Part shown: in pieces, positions 19,201-28,027 of the stretch
How positions within the stretch are numbered: the stretch's first letter is position 1
Layout of the letters: each line of letters opens with the position of its first letter
Program-made: the position numbers and the translations under genes
Notes under the pieces: model-generated
What the model was told of the DNA's origin: nothing
The model's input: the letters and a program-made list of their open reading frames with translations, nothing else
Database searches by the model: none
Assembly: GCA_963792655.1 (NCBI GenBank)
Contig: CAWBWU010000003.1
Coordinates: 124,001-188,000, forward strand
DNA from: DOZZ01 sp963792655
GTDB taxonomy: Bacteria > Acidobacteriota > Terriglobia > Bryobacterales > Bryobacteraceae
Length of the DNA stretch: 64,000 nt
Reading direction: 5' to 3'

Positions 19201-19998
19201 GGCAGCGATGATTGCGATGCGATGCCGGTTCGCTGCTTCGATCAACTCCTCACGATCCAGCAATAACGTCTGATCTGCGTCAATTCCTAACACTGTCGTG
19301 CCGGTCTCGGCCATGGTCTCGATGGTGACGGGACCAATCACTGGAACGTCGAACAGCATGTGCCGGCGGCCGGTGCTTACCTTCACCAGCGCCAGCGGCT
19401 TTCCGTTTACCAGTTCAGCCGCGCGGCGCAGCATGGCGTCGGTGCCTTCCATTGCCTCTACGGCCACGCAAGCGCGATCGCAAATCGCAACGCTCTGGCC
19501 GACATCGAAACCTGCCAGCGCAGTAGCCACACGACGCCCATACTCCACACTCGCCAGCTCTTCTTTGCTCGGCTTGCGCGCAGTGAGCACGCCCTCTGGC
19601 GCGACGAGTTGCGGTAGAAGCTGTGTGGACGCGACCAGTTCAATCCCTTCATCGGACAGAACTTTCGCGACGCCACCGATCAGCGATGTGGTGTTCTTGC
19701 TCTGCATCGCCGCGAGTAACTTCACGAGCCGCCAATCCGGCTGAATCGAGGAGAAGATGCTGACGTGCTTCACCTGGCCGGCCATCATGATCCGGGTGAT
19801 CTGCTCTTCTTTGCACAAGCTGATGAGCTTACTGAGCGCGCCAAGCGAGATCCAATAACAGCGCGTCGCGAGCGCCTCTACTTCGCGCGCTGCTTCTTCC
19901 TTAATTGCGAATACGACTACTTCATCGCCGCGCCGCCGCGCACTTTCAAGCGCAAGAATCGGGAAGCGCCCGTTGCCCGCGATCAGCCCGTACTTCAT
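19195..19998 (-). CDS. lpxI: UDP-2,3-diacylglucosamine pyrophosphatase LpxI
   Basis: A 267-residue protein matching the LpxI (DUF1009) family. The N-terminal domain begins YGLIAGNGRFPILALE and includes IMMAGQVKH. The catalytic C-terminal domain contains AICDRACVAVEAMEGTDAML and LVKVSTGRRHMLFDVPVIGP. LpxI hydrolyses UDP-2,3-diacylglucosamine to 2,3-diacylglucosamine 1-phosphate in lipid A synthesis and replaces LpxH in lineages lacking it. It is cytoplasmic. The start overlaps the lpxA stop by four bases (ATGA), which supports an operon fabZ-lpxA-lpxI. Confidence 0.92.
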   Translation of the reverse strand: MKYGLIAGNGRFPILALESARRRGDEVVVFAIKEEAAREVEALATRCYWISLGALSKLISLCKEEQITRIMMAGQVKHVSIFSSIQPDWRLVKLLAAMQSKNTTSLIGGVAKVLSDEGIELVASTQLLPQLVAPEGVLTARKPSKEELASVEYGRRVATALAGFDVGQSVAICDRACVAVEAMEGTDAMLRRAAELVNGKPLALVKVSTGRRHMLFDVPVIGPVTIETMAETGTTVLGIDADQTLLLDREELIEAANRHRIAIIAAK

Positions 19999-20774
19999 CC
20001 TTTGATGACGCCGCGCTTCGATTCCGCGATGAACGTCAGCAGTTCGTGCAGCTCCGGCGTGGGCGGCAACTCGGCGTTGATTTTCGCGACGGCTTGCGAC
20101 GTGTTGAGGCCGGCGTGGGTCAGCATGCGCAACGCTGTTTGCAATGGCTCGATCTGGTCAGCGGTATAACCACGCCGCGTCAGCCCCGTCTTGTTCGCAC
20201 CGAACACCGATGCGGTGCGCTCGCTCACGACGTTTGAAAATGGCATCACATCTTGCGTGATCACGCTGTATCCGCCGATGAATGCGTGCCGGCCCACGCG
20301 GCAGAATTGGTGAATGCCGGAAAATGCGCCGACCGTGACCCAGTCTTCGATGGTGACGTGGCCTGCAAGCGTAACGGCATTCGCCAGCACCAGATGGCTT
20401 CCTAATCTGGCGTCATGCGCGATGTGGGTATAGGCCATCAGCAGATTGTCGCTGCCGATCTCCGTGACGAGTCCCCCGCCCTCTGTGCCGCGGTGAATGG
20501 TGACGCACTCACGGATTGTATTGCGATCACCGATGCGCGTTTCTGCGCGCTCGCCGCGGTACTTCAAATCCTGCGACGCAACTCCGATGGTGGTGAAAGG
20601 GTAGATCAGGTTGTCGCGCCCGATCCAGCAATGCCCTTCGAGGTAGACGTTCGCCATCAGGCGGGTGCCGTCGCCGATCTCGACGTGTGCGCCGACAACG
20701 CACCCTGGACCGATATCCGCATTCAGTGAAACGCGGGCCTGCGGGTCAACAATAGCGCTCGGATGAACCGGCAT
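19995..20774 (-). CDS. lpxA: Acyl-ACP:UDP-N-acetylglucosamine O-acyltransferase LpxA
   Basis: A 259-residue left-handed beta-helix acyltransferase, the usual LpxA length. Hexapeptide repeats run over about 5-185 (IGPGCVVGAHVEIGDG, VYLEGHCWIGRDN). The catalytic-His segment is LLMAYTHIAHDARLGSHLVL at about 115-134, and the helical C-terminal domain follows. It transfers a hydroxyacyl chain from ACP to UDP-GlcNAc, the first step of lipid A synthesis. It lies two bases downstream of fabZ and overlaps lpxI. With the O-antigen ligase at 28028 it shows an LPS-bearing outer membrane. Confidence 0.95.
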   Translation of the reverse strand: MPVHPSAIVDPQARVSLNADIGPGCVVGAHVEIGDGTRLMANVYLEGHCWIGRDNLIYPFTTIGVASQDLKYRGERAETRIGDRNTIRECVTIHRGTEGGGLVTEIGSDNLLMAYTHIAHDARLGSHLVLANAVTLAGHVTIEDWVTVGAFSGIHQFCRVGRHAFIGGYSVITQDVMPFSNVVSERTASVFGANKTGLTRRGYTADQIEPLQTALRMLTHAGLNTSQAVAKINAELPPTPELHELLTFIAESKRGVIKG

Positions 20775-20776
20775 CG

Positions 20777-21247
20777 TCAGGCGCCGGGCGATGCGACGGG
20801 CTTCGGTTGAGGCGACTTATCCTGCAGCGAACACATCAACTCGGCCTCAGCCACGAGGGTGCCTTGCACGGTCCCGCGCGCCGTCACCTTCGCGACGGAC
20901 GCTTTCCACTTCAGCACGTCGATCTCGATGCGCAGTTGATCGCCGGGAACCACCGGCTTGCGAAAGCGCGCGTGATCGACAGACACCAGGAATACCAACT
21001 TCGAATCGCGCTCCGGCACCGAGTTCAGCACGAGCACGCCTGCCACTTGCGCCATCGCTTCAATGATCAGCACGCCGGGCATTACCGGATAGTCAGGAAA
21101 ATGGCCGTTGAAGAACGGCTCGTTGACCGTGACGTTCTTGATTCCCACGCAGCGCATCGCCTCCAGTTCAAGGATGCGATCGACCAGTAACATCGGGTAG
21201 CGGTGCGGCAGAATGCGGCGGATCTCGTTGATGTCCAGTTCGGGCAT
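20777..21247 (-). CDS. fabZ: 3-hydroxyacyl-ACP dehydratase FabZ
   Basis: A 156-residue single hot-dog domain. The catalytic His lies in FFNGHFPDYPVMPGVLIIEA and the catalytic Glu in that same helix (IIEAMAQ). The N-terminus INEIRRILPHRYPMLLVDRI is typical. It dehydrates 3-hydroxyacyl-ACP in fatty acid elongation and competes with LpxA for hydroxyacyl-ACP, which explains their frequent pairing. The product extends about 10 residues beyond the minimum with a Lys/Pro tail. It is first in the operon; only 24 bp separate its start from the divergent M20 gene. Confidence 0.95.
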   Translation of the reverse strand: MPELDINEIRRILPHRYPMLLVDRILELEAMRCVGIKNVTVNEPFFNGHFPDYPVMPGVLIIEAMAQVAGVLVLNSVPERDSKLVFLVSVDHARFRKPVVPGDQLRIEIDVLKWKASVAKVTARGTVQGTLVAEAELMCSLQDKSPQPKPVASPGA

Positions 21248-21271
21248 GGAAACTGGCTATTATAACGGACT

Positions 21272-22432
21272 GTGCTTTCCGAGCAGATATTCGCATGGGC
21301 CAGCCAAAATCAGCCCGCTACCGTGGCGCGCATCCGGCGCCTGGTGGAGTGTGAGTCGCCCAGTGACGACCCGGCCGCGGTGAACCGTTTCGGCGACTTA
21401 CTTGCGACTGAAATGGCCGGTATCGCCAAAGTAAAAGCGGTGAGCGGCGGCGCGTACGGCAAGCACCTGCAGGCGGAGATTCAGTTGCCAGCGCGCGGGC
21501 GCCGCGAACGCGTCCTGGTGTTAGGACATGCCGATACTGTTTGGCCCGCGGGCACGTTGCGCAGCATGCCATTTCGCGAGAGCGAGGGACGCCTGTGGGG
21601 GCCGGGCGTTCTGGACATGAAGGGCGGCCTGGCGCTGTTCCTTGCGGCTGTCGAATGTTTGCGAGATCTGGATGTACCCGTCCGGCATCGGTTTACCTTG
21701 CAGGTGAATTCTGATGAAGAAGTCGGCAGCCACTCGTCGCGCGCGTTGACGGAACACAATGCCGCGAACAGCTGCGCGGTGCTGGTATTGGAGCCAGGCA
21801 CGGGTCTCGCCGGCAAGTTGAAAACCGCGCGCAAGGGAGTCGGCGATTACCGGCTTACAGTGCATGGCAAAGCATCTCACGCGGGAGTCGATTTCGAAGC
21901 CGGCGCAAGCGCAGTGGTCGAACTGGCTCGACAGGTAGAGCGAATCGCTTCATTCACGAATCTGCAGCGCGGAGTCACGGTGAATCCCGGCGTGATCTCC
22001 GGGGGCACTCGATCCAATGTGATCGCGGAAAAAGCTTCGGCGCACATCGACATTCGCGTTCGAAGGCTGAGTGATGCGGCCCCGCTGGACCGGAAGTTGC
22101 GCGCGCTGAAGCCCTTCGACAAGCGCTGCCGCATCGAAGTCACCGGAGGTCTCAATCGTCCACCGATGGAGCCGACGCCGCAAATCCGCCGTCTGTTTCG
22201 AATCGCGCAACAGCATGCGGCAAGCGTCGGAATCGTGCTCGAAGATTCCATGACCGGCGGCGGCTCGGATGGCAACTTCACTGCCGCACTCGGCATTCCT
22301 ACGCTTGACGGTCTCGGCGTGGTCGGTGAAGGCGCGCACGCGGCGAATGAGTCCGTCCTGATCAATCGGCTCGCGGATCGCACTGCTCTCCTGGCACTAC
22401 TCATGACCAGCGATCTCGATGTCCGCAAGTAA
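21272..22432 (+). CDS. M20 family metallopeptidase (carboxypeptidase G2-like)
   Basis: A 386-residue dinuclear zinc peptidase beginning with GTG at 21272. Metal-binding motifs are VLGHADTVWP (about 88-97), GVLDMKGG (about 114-121) and NSDEEVGSHSS (about 148-158), the latter with the catalytic Glu. A dimerisation lid domain with KARKGVGDYRL-like sequence and GKASHAGVDFE follows. The closest known activity is glutamate carboxypeptidase, removing C-terminal Glu from folates or peptides, though M20 specificities vary. A TATAAC box lies only five bases before the GTG, so the mRNA may be leaderless. No signal peptide is seen. Confidence 0.88.
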   Translation: MLSEQIFAWASQNQPATVARIRRLVECESPSDDPAAVNRFGDLLATEMAGIAKVKAVSGGAYGKHLQAEIQLPARGRRERVLVLGHADTVWPAGTLRSMPFRESEGRLWGPGVLDMKGGLALFLAAVECLRDLDVPVRHRFTLQVNSDEEVGSHSSRALTEHNAANSCAVLVLEPGTGLAGKLKTARKGVGDYRLTVHGKASHAGVDFEAGASAVVELARQVERIASFTNLQRGVTVNPGVISGGTRSNVIAEKASAHIDIRVRRLSDAAPLDRKLRALKPFDKRCRIEVTGGLNRPPMEPTPQIRRLFRIAQQHAASVGIVLEDSMTGGGSDGNFTAALGIPTLDGLGVVGEGAHAANESVLINRLADRTALLALLMTSDLDVRK

Positions 22433-22448
22433 ATCACGCGCGCTCGCG

Positions 22449-22958
22449 ATGCTGCCGAATAGCATCACTGCGCTGCGGCTGGCGCTCACGCCGGTGATCG
22501 TGTGGTTCCTTCTGCGCGCGGACTGGCATGCCGCCGCAATCTGGTTCGCAGTGGCAGCGTTCACCGATTTCCTCGATGGCTACAGCGCACGCCGGCTCGG
22601 GCTGACCAGCAAGTCAGGCCAGTTCTTTGACCCGGTCGCGGACAAGGTGCTGCTCGTCGCCGTGACGGTCGCGTGTGCCTACATGCACCGCATCGCGGTC
22701 TGGTTCGTGGTGATCGTCGCCGCACGCGATGTGCTGTTACTGGCCGGTTCCGTCGTGGGCCTGCTCTTCACCAGCTATCGCAAATATCAGCCGACCCAAC
22801 TCGGCAAGCTCAGCACTCTGCTGCAGATCGGTGTAGTCGTCGCGGCGTTAGCGCTGCCGTCCGTTGCCGCGTGGCTGGTGTGGCCATCGGCAGCCGTAAC
22901 GGTCGCCAGCGGAGCGCATTATTTGTGGCGCGCGGCACGCGGAGCTGCGGAAGCGTAA
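22449..22958 (+). CDS. CDP-alcohol phosphatidyltransferase (PgsA-like)
   Basis: A membrane enzyme of about 169 residues with the complete family motif D-x2-DG-x2-AR-x8-G-x3-D-x3-D, seen as DFLDGYSARRL followed by GQFFDPVAD. Four to six hydrophobic helices are present. The N-terminus MLPNSITALRLALTP matches phosphatidylglycerophosphate synthases, so I chose the ATG at 22449 over the one at 22419, which overlaps the peptidase gene. It transfers a phosphatidyl group from CDP-diacylglycerol, most likely to glycerol 3-phosphate. It may be the cell's PgsA, but substrate cannot be fixed from sequence. Confidence 0.87.
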   Translation: MLPNSITALRLALTPVIVWFLLRADWHAAAIWFAVAAFTDFLDGYSARRLGLTSKSGQFFDPVADKVLLVAVTVACAYMHRIAVWFVVIVAARDVLLLAGSVVGLLFTSYRKYQPTQLGKLSTLLQIGVVVAALALPSVAAWLVWPSAAVTVASGAHYLWRAARGAAEA

Positions 22959-22988
22959 GTGGCTACCGCCCACATCTCTACTATCGCG

Positions 22989-23017
22989 TTGACGCGCTCA
23001 GTGCGCGAGAGTAGTCT
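22989..23017 (+). promoter_or_regulatory. Candidate sigma-70 promoter
   Basis: TTGACG (22989-22994) and TAGTCT (23012-23017) are 17 bp apart, 25 bp before the next start at 23042. The -35 is good, the -10 moderate. Confidence 0.35.
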
Positions 23018-23041
23018 TAAATCAGTCGGGACTTAATTTAG

Positions 23042-23611
23042 ATGACTCGGTTTCTGCCGGCCCGCCATTATCTCGTTTTCGGCCTCGTCGCTCTCGCCCT
23101 TGGATTGTTCTCCGGGTGGGTTGGCTTCCGGTTCTGGATGCCGGCTTTGGCTCCGGCGTTGCTGTTCCTGCTCACCGCCACATTGTTGACTCTACTCGGT
23201 TTCTTGCCAGCCGTTGAAGTGCAGGAGTCCGTTCTGCGCGTGGGTAGCCGCGTCATCCCCTGGCCAGACATCCGCCGCCTCGACGGCACCGGCTGGTTAT
23301 CGCCGCTCGTGATGCGCATCACGATGTATGACGATTCGCGATTCACCCTGATCTATCCGGGCGATCTCGATTCCTGCAAAACGCTGCTTCGTTCTTTGCG
23401 CCGTATGGCTCGCAACTCGCTGATCGACGGCATGCCGCACAGTCAGTACTGGGGTGAACTGCTGGTGACATCGGGAGACCGCCGCCGCATCGCTGCCCCG
23501 CCCCGTCAGCGTTTTCTGAGACCCGAAGACGAGGCCGACATTGAGCGCCTCTACCAGAAGCTCCGGCAGGAGCGGCATCTGGATCCAAAGAACTCCTCGG
23601 ACGAGAAGTAG
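23042..23611 (+). CDS. Membrane protein of unknown function
   Basis: A 189-residue protein with two membrane helices at about 10-27 and 33-57, then a soluble part of beta-strand character (VLRVGSRVIPWPDIRRLDGT...FTLIYPGDLDSCKTLL) that resembles a PH-like domain. The C-terminal 60 residues are charged and helical. I do not recognise a named family. It starts a group with the YdcF-like and ABC exporter genes (gaps of 3 and 4 bp), so these three probably form one operon involved in the envelope. Confidence 0.7.
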   Translation: MTRFLPARHYLVFGLVALALGLFSGWVGFRFWMPALAPALLFLLTATLLTLLGFLPAVEVQESVLRVGSRVIPWPDIRRLDGTGWLSPLVMRITMYDDSRFTLIYPGDLDSCKTLLRSLRRMARNSLIDGMPHSQYWGELLVTSGDRRRIAAPPRQRFLRPEDEADIERLYQKLRQERHLDPKNSSDEK

Positions 23612-23614
23612 CGG

Positions 23615-24220
23615 GTGCCCGGGCGCAACACGCGCAGACTACCGATCGCGCTGATCACTTTCTTCCTTGTCCTCGTTGTCCTGTACGCAACGCGCGCGAA
23701 TTGGCTGCCCTCACTTGCGCGCGTCCTCGTGTTTTCAGAAAAGCCACAGCGCAGCGACATCATCGTGGTGCTCGGCGGCGACTTTCGCGGTTCCCGCATC
23801 ATGGCGGCGGTGGCGCTGATGGAACAGGGGTACGCGCCGCAAGCACTCATCAGCGGATCGGGAAATCTGTACGGCTATCACGAGAGCGATTTAGCCGTCG
23901 ACTATGCTTTGCGGCACGGCGGCAAGGCCAACACGTTTGTGAAGTTTCCCTACCCAGCGAACTCCACGCGCGAGGAAGCGCATGCCGTGATTCAGGAGCT
24001 GCGCCGCATGCACGTGCATAAAGTTCTGGTGGTCACGAGCAACTTCCACACTCATCGCGCCGTGCGAATTTTTCGCGCCGAGGCGCCGGACATGGAGGTG
24101 CACATCTCCTCCGCTGGTGACAGTTCATTTCCCATCGATGGCTGGTGGCATGCGCGCGAAGGACGCAAGATTTTTTTCGACGAATGGCTGAAGACATTCG
24201 CCTACGACGCGGGTCTATAG
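23615..24220 (+). CDS. YdcF/SanA/ElyC-like DUF218 protein
   Basis: A 201-residue protein starting with GTG at 23615. It has one N-terminal membrane helix (about 8-28) and the DUF218 fold: IIVVLGGDFRGSRIMAAVAL, then YAPQALISGS, STREEAHAVIQELRR and VLVVTSNFHTHRAVRIFRA. Members such as SanA and ElyC affect envelope integrity and carrier-lipid metabolism, though the reaction is uncertain. It lies 3 bp after the membrane protein gene and 4 bp before the ABC exporter gene. Confidence 0.83.
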   Translation: MPGRNTRRLPIALITFFLVLVVLYATRANWLPSLARVLVFSEKPQRSDIIVVLGGDFRGSRIMAAVALMEQGYAPQALISGSGNLYGYHESDLAVDYALRHGGKANTFVKFPYPANSTREEAHAVIQELRRMHVHKVLVVTSNFHTHRAVRIFRAEAPDMEVHISSAGDSSFPIDGWWHAREGRKIFFDEWLKTFAYDAGL

Positions 24221-24224
24221 AGCA

Positions 24225-25964
24225 ATGAAAGAGGCGTACCGCTCGCTCCGCCCTTACCTCGCGCGATACAAGCGCCCTTTTGCACTCGGCATGGGATCGC
24301 TGGTGATGAAGGATGTAGCGGCGGCCATGTTGCCGCTGGTGATTCGCGAAGCGATCGATGCTCTGAATGCCCACGCGCGTTATGCCCTGGTGCTGCGGTT
24401 TGCTTTCCTGCTGCTCGGTATCTCGGTGCTGAAAGGGTTGTTTCAGTATTGGATGCGCCTGGTGCTGATCGGCGTGTCGCGGGACATCGAGTTCGATTAC
24501 CGCAACGATCTGTTCCGTCACCTGACGGAACTCTCGCCAGACTTCTACCGCCGGACGCGCACGGGCGACATCATGGCGCGCGCCACGAACGATCTGAACG
24601 CCGTACGCATGATGCTGGGGCCCGGCGTCATGTACTGGACCGAGACCACCCTCACCTTCGCGCTGGCCATCGGCATCATGGCCGCGTCGGACTGGCGTCT
24701 GATGCTGCTCGCCATTCTCCCGGCGCCGCTGGTCAGCTTCGCCGTGATCTATTTCGGGCGCCGCATTCACACGCGCTTCGAAGCCATTCAGGCGATGTTC
24801 TCCGGCATCAGCAGCCGCGTGCAGGAGAATCTTTCGGCAGTGCGCATGATCCGCGCCTTCGTGCAGGAAGACGCCGAACTGCGCAGCTTCGAAACACTGA
24901 ATCGCGATTACATTGCGCAGAACCTCAAGCTGGTGCGCGTGCAGGCTCTGTTCCAACCGTTGCTCGAATCGCTGATCGGTCTCACTTTCCTGATCGTGGT
25001 GTGGGCCGGCGGCGTACAAGTGGTGTCGGGCCGCATCACGGTCGGCAGCTTCGTCATGTTCAACACGTACATGGGGATGCTGGTATGGCCCATGATCGCG
25101 CTCGGATGGGTGGTGAACCTGATGCAGCGCGGAACCGCGTCGCTGGCGCGGCTCAATCAGATTCTGGAAGAGCGGCCGTCGATCGTAGCTCCCGCGCAAC
25201 CGAAGGCGTTGGGCGATGTGCGCGGCGAGATCGAGTTCGATCGCGTCACCGTCGATCACGCGAGCGGCCGCGCGCTCGATGATGTGTCGCTGCGCATCGA
25301 AGCGGGCCAGACCGTGGCGATCGTCGGCCATACGGGTTCGGGCAAGACAACACTCGCCAGCCTGATTCCGCGGCTGAGCGATCCTACCGAAGGCACTGTG
25401 CGCGTGGACGGGATCGATGTCCGCGAACTGGACCCCGCGGATCTGCGGCGCGCGATCAGCGTGGTGCCGCAGGAGACGTTTCTCTTCAGCGCGACGATCG
25501 CGGGAAACATCGCGTTCGGCGTGGACTCGGCAACGCGCGAACAGATCGAACAAGCCGCGGAGTTAGCCGGCCTTGCTTCCGATATCGCGGGCTTCCCGCA
25601 AGGCCTCGACACCATGGTGGGCGAGCGTGGCATTACGTTGTCCGGCGGTCAGAAGCAGCGCACCGCAATCGCGCGCGCCATTCTGCGCGACCCGCGCATT
25701 CTGATTCTCGACGATGCACTGGCCAGCGTCGACACCGTCACGGAAGAAAGAATTCTGAACAATCTCGCCGGCATCATGCGCGGGCGCACCGTGATCTTGA
25801 TTTCGCATCGCATCTCGACCGTGCGGCAGTCTGACGAAATTGTCGTTCTCGAACACGGCAGAATCTTTGAGCGCGGTACGCATGCGCAGCTTGTCGCCGC
25901 AGACGGTCCTTATGCCGAGCTTGCACGCAAACAGGCACTCGAAGAAGAGCTACAGGCTATCTAA
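24225..25964 (+). CDS. ABC exporter, fused permease and ATPase (MsbA/MdlB-like)
   Basis: A 579-residue half-transporter. Six membrane helices span about 18-310, followed by the nucleotide-binding domain: Walker A GHTGSGKTTL (about 365-374), Q-loop VVPQETFLFSATI, signature LSGGQKQRTAIARAIL, Walker B ILILDDALASVD and H-loop ISHRISTV. The type exports lipids, drugs or peptides as a homo- or heterodimer. No second half-transporter gene is adjacent, so a homodimer is likely. The N-terminus MKEAYRSLRPYLARYKRPF is of the YheI/MdlA-like type. The end overlaps the convergent oxidoreductase gene by 15 bp. Confidence 0.92.
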   Translation: MKEAYRSLRPYLARYKRPFALGMGSLVMKDVAAAMLPLVIREAIDALNAHARYALVLRFAFLLLGISVLKGLFQYWMRLVLIGVSRDIEFDYRNDLFRHLTELSPDFYRRTRTGDIMARATNDLNAVRMMLGPGVMYWTETTLTFALAIGIMAASDWRLMLLAILPAPLVSFAVIYFGRRIHTRFEAIQAMFSGISSRVQENLSAVRMIRAFVQEDAELRSFETLNRDYIAQNLKLVRVQALFQPLLESLIGLTFLIVVWAGGVQVVSGRITVGSFVMFNTYMGMLVWPMIALGWVVNLMQRGTASLARLNQILEERPSIVAPAQPKALGDVRGEIEFDRVTVDHASGRALDDVSLRIEAGQTVAIVGHTGSGKTTLASLIPRLSDPTEGTVRVDGIDVRELDPADLRRAISVVPQETFLFSATIAGNIAFGVDSATREQIEQAAELAGLASDIAGFPQGLDTMVGERGITLSGGQKQRTAIARAILRDPRILILDDALASVDTVTEERILNNLAGIMRGRTVILISHRISTVRQSDEIVVLEHGRIFERGTHAQLVAADGPYAELARKQALEEELQAI

Positions 25965-26970
25965 CGAGACCGCCTGTCCGCTGCGGCACGACCGGTAAAC
26001 GGCTTCAACGATTTCGAGAGCGGCAAGCCCTTCTTCGCCTGCAACGGCAGGCTTGCGTCTGTCGCGGATCGCTTCGCCGAAATCCCGGAACTGGCGTTCA
26101 AAACTTTCGAGTGAAATGGCCATAGGGTCGGACGAGCCCGATGCAACGTCGTGCGCGAGCGGCGGCGCAGGCCCTTCGTAGTCGCGCACATCCCACACCG
26201 TCAGGCGGTCGCCGGCAATGATTGCCGTTCCGCGCGTGCCGTGGATCTCGGTGCGTTCTGTGTATCCGGGCCAGATGGCGGTCGAAGCCTGGATCACGCC
26301 GGTCGCACCGTTGCGGTACCGCAGTACCGCATTGACCACGTCTTCCGACTCGATGTCGTGCCGCGCACCTAACTGCCAGTATCCGAAGAGCTGATCTACC
26401 GGCCCTGCGAACCAGCGCAACAGATCCACTTGGTGAATCGCTTGATTAATGAGCGCACCGCCGCCTTCCACTTGCCACGTCCCCTTCCCGCGGCGCGCAT
26501 AGTATTCGGGCGAGCGGTACCACTTGACCGTGCAGTCGCACTCCAGCAGCTTGCCCAGCCGCCCTGCTGCGATCGCATCGGCCACAAAGAGACTTGCGTC
26601 GTCGAAGCGATGCTGGCTCGCCACGCCCAGCAGAATGTTGCCCGTCTCGCGCGATGCGAATCATCTCGCGGGCTACGGCTGTGTCAATTGCAATCGGCTT
26701 CTGCACCTGGATGTGCCGGCCGAGCGATGCACAGAGCGTGACGGGCTCGAGCCGGAAATCAGGGTAGGTGCACACGTCCACGAAATCCAGTTCCGGGTCG
26801 CGGCAGACATCCTGCCAGTCGCGCACATAGCGCGCCCCGTACTCTGCCGCAAACGCGCGGCCTTTGTCTTCGCTCTGATTCGAGCAAACAGCAACGTGGA
26901 AGCCGATGTTGCGATATGCCTGTGCATGCTTGTGCGCAATCGCGCCAGTGCCGATGATGCCAACCTGCAA
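25950..26970 (-). CDS. Gfo/Idh/MocA family oxidoreductase (one frameshift)
   Basis: The N-terminal Rossmann part (MQVGIIGTGAIAHKHAQAYR to AREMIRIAR) is in one frame to about 26650. From there the next frame continues with GVASQHRFDDASLFVADAI to the stop at 25950. The usual EKP motif reads VQKPIAID, with Gln for Glu. The C-terminal domain keeps GGALINQAIHQVDLLRWFAG, typical of sugar-acid or inositol-type dehydrogenases. Joined length is about 340 residues, normal for the family. The shift fits one extra base and is probably a consensus error. The start is divergent from the PPIC lipoprotein gene with 36 bp between. Confidence 0.8.
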
Positions 26971-27006
26971 TCGATGAACCCTCGCGGTAATTATAATGGG
27001 GTGTTC

Positions 27007-28027
27007 ATGTTAAATCGTTCTGGTTGGGTCGTGGTCGCGAGCCTCGCGCTGATTAGCTGCGCGAGAACTCCATCGGCAGACGTTGCGGCAACCGTAAATA
27101 ACCGGCCCATCACTTACAGCGAACTCGATCGCACCATCAAGACGGGACTCGCGCCGGGCGCCACCACCAGCAACGACGACCAGATGCAACTGCAACGGCT
27201 CGACGTGCTGCGAACCATGATCGACAACGAGATCATGCTGCAGCGCGCTGAGAAGATGAGCCTGATGGCCACCGATTCCGAAGTGGACACCAAGCTCAAT
27301 GAAATTCGCACACCGTTCACCAAAGAAGAGTTCGACAAGCAACTGAAGAATCGCGGCATCACTCTCGAAGAGCTGCGTGTGCAACTGCGGCGCGACCTGA
27401 GTTTGCAAAAGCTGATCAACAAAGAGATCACGTCGAAGATCAACATCTCCGATCAGGACGTCACTACGTTTTATACGCAGAACAAAAATAGCTTCAACTT
27501 CCACGAGCCGCGCATTCGACTGGCGCAGATTGCCGTGACCACCGTTCCCACGGCCGTCAGCAACATGCAAAACAATAAGGCACAGAACGAGCAGCAGGCA
27601 GTGCAGAAGATCCAGGCGATCGAAGCACGCTTGAAGCAGGGCGAGGATTTTTCGGTGCTTGCGCAGAACTACTCCGAAGATGCTGGAACTCGCGCAGTCG
27701 GGCGGCGATCTGGGCTATCTGCCGGAATCGCAATTCGACAAGATGCCCGATTTAAAGAAGCTGCTACTGTCGATGAACCCCGGCGAATTCTCGAAGATCA
27801 TCCACAACGAAGATGGGTATCGCATCTTGAAGATGATTTCGAAGGAGCCCGCGGGTCAGCGCGAACTCAACGACCCTCGCGTGCAGCAGCAGATTCGAAC
27901 CGTTCTGCTGAATCGCAAAGATCAACTGTTGAAGCAGGCGTATGGTGAGGTCGCGCGGAATGAGGCGAAGGTCGTGAACTACCTGGCAAAACGCATCGCC
28001 GACAACATGGCGAAGTCCGGCAAATAA
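27007..28027 (+). CDS. Peptidylprolyl isomerase of the SurA/PpiC type, lipoprotein (one frameshift)
   Basis: Start at 27007 gives a lipoprotein signal with lipobox LISC (Cys at about 19). A SurA-type N-terminal domain follows (VNNRPITYSELDRTI ... NEIMLQRAEKMS), then a parvulin PPIase domain: EPRIRLAQIAV, FSVLAQNYSED, then in the next frame GGDLGYLPESQFDKM, MNPGEFSKIIHNEDGYRILK. The shift falls near 27685. It should fold outer-membrane proteins in the periplasm. A perfect TATAAT at 26992-26997 ends only 9 bp before the ATG, so the leader is very short or absent. It converges, without overlap, on the O-antigen ligase gene. Confidence 0.82.

Noticed and set aside
24033..25553. 506-residue open frame antisense to the ABC exporter
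   Set aside because: Composition is His/Arg/Gln-rich and low in hydrophobic order, typical of a shadow frame in GC-rich DNA; the + strand carries a complete ABC transporter.
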